A stretch of 10,642 nt of DNA, from NCBI GenBank assembly GCA_020722825.1, contig DYKC01000030.1, positions 1 through 10,642 on the forward strand. Reading direction: 5' to 3'. The position numbers were made by a program, and so were the translations under genes. This DNA is from Vermiphilus sp. (GTDB lineage Bacteria > Ratteibacteria > UBA8468 > B48-G9 > JAFGKM01). The notes under the pieces are model-generated. The model did no database searches, was not told the DNA's origin, and was given only the letters and a program-made list of their open reading frames with translations. The first letter of the stretch is position 1. The number at the start of each line of letters is the position of its first letter. Shown here piece by piece: positions 5,779-10,642 of the stretch.

Positions 5779-7661
5779 TTTTCATAGTACTGAACGATAT
5801 TGGATTCTTCTGCGTCAACAGCAGGAAGTTTCTCACCAATTTCATAATAGTGTAAAAATTTTTTTTCGTCTCCAGTTTTTTTGTAGAATACAGCAGTCTC
5901 TATATTATATTGTTTTTTGTTGGGATAATTATCCAGCAGATTTAAATACATCCGTTCGGCTGATTTATTTTTACCGGAGTATTCGTAAAGAAAAGCAAGT
6001 TTTCTGTATACAGCAGATAACCGTGGATTCAGCGAAAGTGCATACAGGTAATAATTTTCTGCGGATTCTTTGTAAACCGGTTCCTTTGTTTCAGTAAAAA
6101 GTTTATAGAAGATATCTCCCTTTTTATTGTAGATGTCAAAATTATCAGGATACAATCTTTCTGCCCTTTCAAGATAATAAATAACACCGCCTATATCTTT
6201 TACCCCTTGAGTCTTTAATAAATTTTTCTCTGAAAAAAAGTATCTTGTATAACCTGTTGCTGTAAAGCACACAACAATTATGATAAGGTAACTCAGCCAC
6301 CTTGTCAAGGGTAAAGATACCTTGTCTTTTTTGATTACACCGGTTAAGCCGGCTGAAACAAAGAACAGAATTGCAACCGAAGGATTTATGAAATTAAAAT
6401 CAATGAAGTTGTGTAGAAAAAAGGCAAGAAAGGAGAATGCAATTCCTGTGAAAAAGAGAGATGAACCTGCGGCTTTAAACAGAGCCTTGGAAACGATTAT
6501 TAAGAAAGATAACAGGAAAAAAGTTCCTGTCAAGCCGTTTTCAGAAAGTGTTGCAAAAAGGATGGAATGGGGGTGCTTTGCTTCCATTCCACCGGGTTGT
6601 TTAAACCGCGTATAGTGGAATCTGTAGTTTTCAGTCCCTATTCCCATAATTGGATTTTCAAACAAGATGCATATTGAGGATTTCCAGTAACTTATCCTGT
6701 CCTCAAAAGAGGTCATTTTGGGGAGTTTTCCGGCGAAGTAACCTGCAGAGACTAAAAAAACTTCAAACAGGATGAGAAAAAAAAGTATACACCTGAATCT
6801 TTTCAGTTTAACCATAGTCTGGTCTCTCGTTTTCTCAATTGTCATAAAACGGGCGTTTTGGGTTGATGCAGTCGTGGTGGAGGATTCAGGAAGATTATCT
6901 ATAAGCAAAAATAAAAGCATTATCTGTGCCACAAAGAGAAAGATAAAAATACCACCCAACGAACCGGTTAAAAGAAGGTTATAAAAAGAGAGAGAAAAAA
7001 CCGTAAAGCACAGAATTCTCACAGGTAAACTATTTCTGGATATGATAGGAAAAAAGGAAAGAGGTAAAAGAAAGAGCAAGAAAGAGGCAAAAATGTTCGG
7101 GTAAACAAAGGTTGCAAATACCCGATTGCTTTCCATCCTTTGCAGGAAGGTTGGTGGGAGAGACTTTAACAGTTCAGGTTGTGAGTAGACTAACTGTCTT
7201 GTCTGTTCCAGACCCCAGAAATGCTGGTATATACCGTATAGTGTGATAAACAAACCGCAGATAAGGATAATATAGAAAACAATTTTCGTATCCTTTAGTC
7301 TGAAGTTGCGTGAGATAAGCAACAAAATGCACCAGTAGGCAAGAATCTGGGCGTTAAAGACCATACCTGTCCCTTTTATGGGGGAAGTTCCTGTAGATAT
7401 GACAGAAAACAAAAAGAAAAGAAGCAGTAAAATCTCTTCTTTGCTGTAGGTGCTTTTCAAATCTCTCAATAACTGCCCAATAGCGAGTGTAAAAAAAAGG
7501 ATATTCCAGAAGAAATTAAATTCCGGATAACTCATACCGTCTACAAAAAATCTGAGGAACAGGAAGACAGATATGGTTATGATAATAAAACCTCTCCAGA
7601 CTTTAATATCTTTTCCCTCTGAAGTTTCTACCCATGTTTTGCCCTTGTTTCTTTTTTTCAT
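5757..7661 (-). CDS. O-antigen ligase-like polytopic membrane protein with C-terminal TPR repeats
   Basis: The 634-residue protein has about a dozen hydrophobic helices (roughly residues 23-480). The Wzy_C/WaaL signature includes NRVFATFVYPNIFAS (179-193), and the large extracytoplasmic segment RISYWKSSICILFENPIMGIG (322-342) leads into KHPHS (362-366), the His-containing loop thought to be catalytic in WaaL-type ligases. After the last helix come TPR-like repeats (about 490-610: ERAERLYPDNFDIYNKKGD, YALSLNPRLSAVYRKLA), presumably periplasmic. Such proteins join an undecaprenyl-linked glycan to lipid A or to protein, or polymerise it; which one cannot be told, as the family also contains PglL/PilO-type protein glycosyl ligases. 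The ATG lies 59 nt inside pyrD with only a weak AGG upstream. No glycosyltransferase or sugar-nucleotide genes surround it, so it is a lone envelope gene in a housekeeping string. Confidence 0.85.
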   Translation of the reverse strand: MKKRNKGKTWVETSEGKDIKVWRGFIIITISVFLFLRFFVDGMSYPEFNFFWNILFFTLAIGQLLRDLKSTYSKEEILLLLFFLFSVISTGTSPIKGTGMVFNAQILAYWCILLLISRNFRLKDTKIVFYIILICGLFITLYGIYQHFWGLEQTRQLVYSQPELLKSLPPTFLQRMESNRVFATFVYPNIFASFLLFLLPLSFFPIISRNSLPVRILCFTVFSLSFYNLLLTGSLGGIFIFLFVAQIMLLFLLIDNLPESSTTTASTQNARFMTIEKTRDQTMVKLKRFRCILFFLILFEVFLVSAGYFAGKLPKMTSFEDRISYWKSSICILFENPIMGIGTENYRFHYTRFKQPGGMEAKHPHSILFATLSENGLTGTFFLLSFLIIVSKALFKAAGSSLFFTGIAFSFLAFFLHNFIDFNFINPSVAILFFVSAGLTGVIKKDKVSLPLTRWLSYLIIIVVCFTATGYTRYFFSEKNLLKTQGVKDIGGVIYYLERAERLYPDNFDIYNKKGDIFYKLFTETKEPVYKESAENYYLYALSLNPRLSAVYRKLAFLYEYSGKNKSAERMYLNLLDNYPNKKQYNIETAVFYKKTGDEKKFLHYYEIGEKLPAVDAEESNIVQYYEKWIKSQK

Positions 7662-8565
7662 TTAAAAGACCTGTGATGTCAGCAAGAGTTTTAAATCTGT
7701 TCTCTCTTAAAAATCTACTCAGTGTATCATATACCTCATCTATAAGAAGCGGATTGGAGAAAAAACCACTGCCCAGTCCAACCGCTGATGCCCCTACTGC
7801 GATGTATTCCAGTGCGTCCTTCCCGGATGTTATACCTCCTATGCCAATGATAGGAATCCCTGACTTTTTGTAGACGTCGTAAACTGCTTTAAGCCCTATG
7901 TGTTTTACAGAAGGGCCTGAAAGTCCACCCTCTATTATCCTGTTATTTTTAAAGTCAACGGATAATGCTTTTACGGTGTTAATCATACTTAAGGCATCTG
8001 CTCCTGCCTCCTCAGCCGAAGCTGCTATCTCTACTATGTCCGTGACATTGGGTGAAAGTTTAACTATCAGCGGCATATCTCCACATACCCTTTTTACACT
8101 TTTCACGAATTTAGAAGTCATCTCTGGTGATTGTGAGGTCATTATTTCGTCTCTGTTAACGTTGGGACAGGAAAGATTCAGTTCTATGGCGTTGTAACTG
8201 TTTTTTTCGCCCATCAGAATCCTGGTTATTCTTGATATCTCCTCTTCATCTTCTCCCATAATGCTTATAATTACCTTTACCCCGTCCCTTTTTATTGATG
8301 GCAGTGTGTTTTTTATGAAGTCTTTAATACCGGGGTTTTGAAGACCTACAGAGTTTATCATTCCAGAGGAGGTTTCCCATATTCTCGGCTGGGGGTTGCC
8401 TTTTCGGGGTTTTAAAGAGACGGTTTTTGTCACTATTGCTCCCAGTTTTTTATAGTTGACAAAGTCAATGTTAACCTCTCCGTAACTGAATATACCACCT
8501 GCCATAACAATGGGAGAATTCATAACGAGAGGCCCGATTTTTACACCCAGTGCACTCATTCCCAT
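7603..8565 (-). CDS. pyrD: Dihydroorotate dehydrogenase B, catalytic subunit (type 1B)
   Basis: This FMN enzyme oxidises dihydroorotate to orotate in pyrimidine synthesis, passing electrons to PyrK and then NAD+. Motifs of the TIM barrel: SPIVMAGGIF near the N-terminus, NSVGLQNPG (71-79), ELNLSCPNV (128-136) with Cys133 as the class 1 active-site base, GGLSGP (213-218) and IGIGGITSG (240-248) at the FMN phosphate site. I chose ATG 8565 (320 residues) because a GAG-type RBS lies 5 nt upstream and the barrel begins soon after. ATG 8559 would form an ATGA overlap with pyrK and is equally possible, and 8604 would add unaligned residues. The C-terminus carries a basic tail (EKKKQGQNMGRNFRGKRY) that overlaps the ligase gene by 59 nt. 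It directly follows pyrK, its partner. Confidence 0.95.
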   Translation of the reverse strand: MGMSALGVKIGPLVMNSPIVMAGGIFSYGEVNIDFVNYKKLGAIVTKTVSLKPRKGNPQPRIWETSSGMINSVGLQNPGIKDFIKNTLPSIKRDGVKVIISIMGEDEEEISRITRILMGEKNSYNAIELNLSCPNVNRDEIMTSQSPEMTSKFVKSVKRVCGDMPLIVKLSPNVTDIVEIAASAEEAGADALSMINTVKALSVDFKNNRIIEGGLSGPSVKHIGLKAVYDVYKKSGIPIIGIGGITSGKDALEYIAVGASAVGLGSGFFSNPLLIDEVYDTLSRFLRENRFKTLADITGLLNEKKKQGQNMGRNFRGKRY

Positions 8566-9317
8566 ATTATCTCTTTTGTACTGAAAACAGGTCCGTCTTT
8601 GCATACTCTTTTATATTCCCATACGCTGCCGCTTTTGATTTTAGTGACACATCCGTAACACAGACCCATTCCGCATGCCATCCTATTTTCCATTGATACG
8701 AAGGCAGGTATGTTGTGCTTTTCTGAAAGTTCGCCAATTTTTTTCAGGAGTTCGTAAGGTCCTCCTCCATAAATTACATCCGGTTTTTCATTTTTTCGGA
8801 GAAAATCCGAAGTAGTTTTGCTTATAAGACCTTTGTGTCCATAACTGCCGTCATCTGTGGCAAAGATATAATTAACCCCTTTCGGCAGGGCGGTGAATGC
8901 TATATATTGCCTGCTTCGAGCTCCGTAAAGAAACGTAGTCCTGCTGTGTGACAAATAGTCTATGAGGAAGATAAGCGGAGCGATTCCTGTTCCTCCGCCC
9001 ACAGCAAGAATGTTTTTCCAGTTTTTGTTGATGGGGAACCCTTTCCCGACGGGTCCTATGACATTCAATACCTCCCCCTTTTTTTTATTGCTCAGCATTT
9101 TTGTCCCTTCCCCTACAACCTGAAAAATTAGGGTAAGTATATTGTTTTTATAGCCGGCTATAGACAACGGTCTTCTTAAGAAAAGGCGGTCATCAACCTT
9201 AATGTGGATAAACTGACCCGGTACAGGAGAGGTGGTAAAGGAACCTTCAAGTTCCAACCTGTAAATCTGTCTGGTTAGATTGGTAACACTGCCTATTTTA
9301 AAATTTTTTGCTTCCAT
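8556..9317 (-). CDS. pyrK: Dihydroorotate dehydrogenase B, electron-transfer subunit
   Basis: This FAD and [2Fe-2S] protein passes electrons from PyrD to NAD+. The 253-residue protein has a ferredoxin-reductase-type FAD domain with RRPLSIAGY (48-56) and GPVGKGFPI (88-96), an NAD-binding region with AVGGGTGIAPL (105-115) and YGGGPYELLK (183-192), and the C-terminal [2Fe-2S] Cys set C215-X4-C220-X2-C223-X15-C239 (MACGMGLCYGC...CKDGP). All four ligands are present. The length is normal. It is the first gene of the minus-strand string, with a promoter-like sequence only a few bases upstream and no proper RBS at the ATG, so the mRNA may have a very short leader. Having pyrK beside pyrD shows the NAD-dependent type 1B enzyme. 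Confidence 0.96.
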   Translation of the reverse strand: MEAKNFKIGSVTNLTRQIYRLELEGSFTTSPVPGQFIHIKVDDRLFLRRPLSIAGYKNNILTLIFQVVGEGTKMLSNKKKGEVLNVIGPVGKGFPINKNWKNILAVGGGTGIAPLIFLIDYLSHSRTTFLYGARSRQYIAFTALPKGVNYIFATDDGSYGHKGLISKTTSDFLRKNEKPDVIYGGGPYELLKKIGELSEKHNIPAFVSMENRMACGMGLCYGCVTKIKSGSVWEYKRVCKDGPVFSTKEIIWE

Positions 9318-9328
9318 CCTACATATAT

Positions 9329-9356
9329 ATTATCATATCAGGATTACCAGCGTAAA
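9329..9356 (-). promoter_or_regulatory. Probable promoter of the pyrK-to-cmk operon
   Basis: On the minus strand, TTTACG (9356-9351) and GATAAT (9334-9329) are spaced by 16 nt and match the sigma-70 hexamers at 4/6 and 5/6 positions. The start would fall near 9322, about 5 nt before the pyrK ATG at 9317. This fits the lack of a spaced Shine-Dalgarno there (only TAGG directly touching the ATG). This is a by-eye match in an AT-rich region, so chance is possible. Confidence 0.5.
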
Positions 9357-9419
9357 TAATTCGCAAAAAAGGTGCAATAAATTCAAAGAATGCGGCGTTT
9401 TTACACGAAGGAGGAAAAA

Positions 9420-10388
9420 ATGTCTGTAAAGATAGGTTTTATCGGGTGTGGTGGCATAGCAGGTGCTCATATGAGCCGACTGGCTAAACTGGAAGATGTG
9501 GAATTTTCAGCGATGTGCGACATTGAAAGAGGCAGGGCAGAAAAGGCAGCGGAATCTTACGGGGGTAAGGTTTATACTGACTTCAAAAAGATGTTGAACG
9601 AAGCGGAGATGGATGCCTGTTTTATCTGCGTACCGCCTTTTGCACATAAGGGACAGGAGGAAGTGTGTATAAAAAAAGGGGTACCCTTTTTTGTTGAAAA
9701 GCCGATTCATCTTAAACTGAAATCAGCACAGGAGATTGCAAAAAAGGTTCGGGCGAAAGGCATTATTACATCTGTTGGGTATGTCCTGAGATATTTTGAT
9801 GTTGTAGATACGGCAAGAGAGGTACTGGCAAAAGAACAGATTTCTGCTGTCCTCGGCAGGTATTTCGGAGAGGTCCCGCATGCAGGTAAGGGGTGGTACG
9901 GTAAAAAGGCGCTCTCCGGAGGACAACTTATTGAGCAGGCAACCCACACGGTGGATATGATGAGGTATCTCCTCGGTGAAGTAAAAGAGGTTTTTGCTTA
10001 TAGTGCCGGCGGGATAAACAAAAAGATATACAAGGGGTACGACGTTGAGGATACATCCACCACACTGCTTAAATTCAAAAGGGGATATATAGGCAACCTG
10101 ACCTGTACCTGGCTATGGAGTGGATGGAACAACAGTGTGGATGTTGTAGGGAAGGGTTTTCTTTTGAACTACGCAGGCAACTCTATCACGATACAGCGTT
10201 CTGGGAAAAAGGTAACCTACATATCTTCAGTTGACCCGATGCTTGAAGAAGACAGGGCATTTATAAAAGCAGTGGCGCAGAAGGACAAATCCGTAATAAG
10301 GTCTGACTATCCTGATGCTGTAAAAACACTTGCGGTTTCCCTGAAGGCATATGAGTCAATGCGCACCGGCAAGCCTGTAAAACTCTGA
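9420..10388 (+). CDS. Gfo/Idh/MocA-family NAD(P)-dependent oxidoreductase
   Basis: Members reversibly oxidise hydroxyls of sugars, inositols or related compounds with NAD(P); the substrate cannot be read from this sequence. The start at 9420 is chosen because AAGGAGG (9408-9414) stands 5 nt upstream, whereas an in-frame ATG at 9390 has no RBS and adds ten unaligned residues. The 322-residue protein has the Rossmann motif GFIGCGGIAG (6-15), the family's EKP (93-95, catalytic-type Lys94), and GGQLIEQATHTVDMMRYLLG (167-186) with conserved Asp179 and His176 in the substrate pocket. It ends with the usual C-terminal helix LAVSLKAYESMRTGKPVKL. It is divergent from pyrK across about 100 nt. I see no convincing promoter for it, and no sugar-pathway neighbours to hint at its substrate. 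Confidence 0.93.
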   Translation: MSVKIGFIGCGGIAGAHMSRLAKLEDVEFSAMCDIERGRAEKAAESYGGKVYTDFKKMLNEAEMDACFICVPPFAHKGQEEVCIKKGVPFFVEKPIHLKLKSAQEIAKKVRAKGIITSVGYVLRYFDVVDTAREVLAKEQISAVLGRYFGEVPHAGKGWYGKKALSGGQLIEQATHTVDMMRYLLGEVKEVFAYSAGGINKKIYKGYDVEDTSTTLLKFKRGYIGNLTCTWLWSGWNNSVDVVGKGFLLNYAGNSITIQRSGKKVTYISSVDPMLEEDRAFIKAVAQKDKSVIRSDYPDAVKTLAVSLKAYESMRTGKPVKL

Positions 10389-10441
10389 TTCCATTCTGTA
10401 TTGGAAAGAACTTATAGGGAATTTTTAGTTAATTGTCTCTA

Positions 10442-10469
10442 TTTACCGTTCATGGTTTTTCGGTATAAT
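10442..10469 (+). promoter_or_regulatory. Probable promoter of plsY
   Basis: TTTACC (10442-10447) and a perfect TATAAT (10464-10469) are separated by 16 nt. Transcription would start near 10476, at or one base before the plsY ATG (10477). No Shine-Dalgarno lies before that ATG, so the two observations agree with a leaderless mRNA. The same TTTAC-16-ATAAT layout is seen ahead of pyrK. Confidence 0.6.
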
Positions 10470-10476
10470 ATACCTG

Positions 10477-10642
10477 ATGGAAATAGCCGTTGGTTTAATC
10501 GCAGGGTATATATGCGGCAGTGTTTCGTTTGCATATCTTTTCACGCTTTTTCTGACAGGTGAGGATATCAGGGAGATAGGAACGAACAACCCGGGTGCGG
10601 CAAACGTTGCCAGGTGCATAGGGAAACAGTGGGGTATACTTG
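10477..10642 (+). CDS. plsY: Glycerol-3-phosphate acyltransferase PlsY, N-terminal part (cut by window end)
   Basis: PlsY is a membrane enzyme that moves an acyl group from acyl-phosphate to sn-glycerol-3-phosphate, the first step of phospholipid synthesis. The 55 visible residues show the first membrane helix and motif 1, GSVSFAYLF (14-22; the usual GSIPFAY has Pro where this has Ser16-17 region), then EDIREIG and the glycine-rich GTNNPGAANVAR (38-49) followed by GKQWGIL, which is the conserved cytosolic loop of the family. The N-terminus is the expected length before the GS motif, which supports ATG 10477. No RBS precedes it. The gene continues past the window, so completeness cannot be judged. 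Confidence 0.9.
   Translation, partial: MEIAVGLIAGYICGSVSFAYLFTLFLTGEDIREIGTNNPGAANVARCIGKQWGIL

Noticed and set aside
9390..9419. Longer start for the Gfo/Idh gene (MRRFYTKEEK...)
   Set aside because: The strong AAGGAGG lies inside this extension and points to ATG 9420, where the Rossmann strand begins at once.
1..10642. CRISPR arrays, tRNA or rRNA genes, defence or toxin-antitoxin systems, biosynthetic clusters
   Set aside because: Read on both strands by eye, no regularly spaced repeats, tRNA-like cloverleafs or linked system genes were found; the genes present are housekeeping or single accessory genes.

Overview
The window reads as ordinary bacterial chromosome from an AT-rich, uncultured-type bacterium. 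The clearest lineage hint is the type IV pilin-like protein at 677-1396. Its N-terminus (GFTLIELLVV..., LPALSKAREKAR) and C-terminal H-X9-DG motif are typical of the large pseudopilin families of Lentisphaerae, Planctomycetes and Omnitrophota-like bacteria. This placement is an inference from one protein style, not a phylogeny. The NAD-linked dihydroorotate dehydrogenase (PyrK plus PyrD type 1B) would suit an anaerobe.

Layout. Positions 1-133 hold the 3' end of an unrecognised plus-strand gene. It is followed by a perfect Shine-Dalgarno and a GTG start (132-148) that lead directly into the antisense remnant of an IS transposase. Positions 134-676 carry this broken mobile-element debris and no intact gene. 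The pseudopilin gene (677-1396, minus) has its own consensus sigma-70 promoter (1487-1515).

Positions 1582-9317 form a tightly packed minus-strand gene string. In transcription order it is pyrK, pyrD, an O-antigen-ligase-like membrane protein with C-terminal TPR repeats, ricT (PSP1), metG, pyrH, frr, cmk. Most junctions overlap or abut (pyrK/pyrD about 10 nt, pyrD/ligase 59 nt, ligase/ricT 22 nt, ricT/metG 4 nt, metG/pyrH 0 nt, frr/cmk 1 nt). The only real gap, 95 nt between pyrH and frr, can fold into nested hairpins. A probable promoter sits at 9329-9356.

On the plus strand, divergent from pyrK, lie a Gfo/Idh/MocA-family oxidoreductase (9420-10388) and the start of plsY (10477 to the window end). 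plsY has a promoter-like sequence so close to its ATG that the mRNA could be leaderless.

Together the string links pyrimidine supply (PyrK/PyrD for orotate, PyrH for UDP, Cmk for CDP), translation (MetG, RRF) and envelope work (ligase, PlsY). I found no new defence, biosynthetic or mobile system. The points worth a second look are the IS-truncated operon end, the short-leader promoters, the envelope gene inside a housekeeping operon, and the structured pyrH-frr gap.
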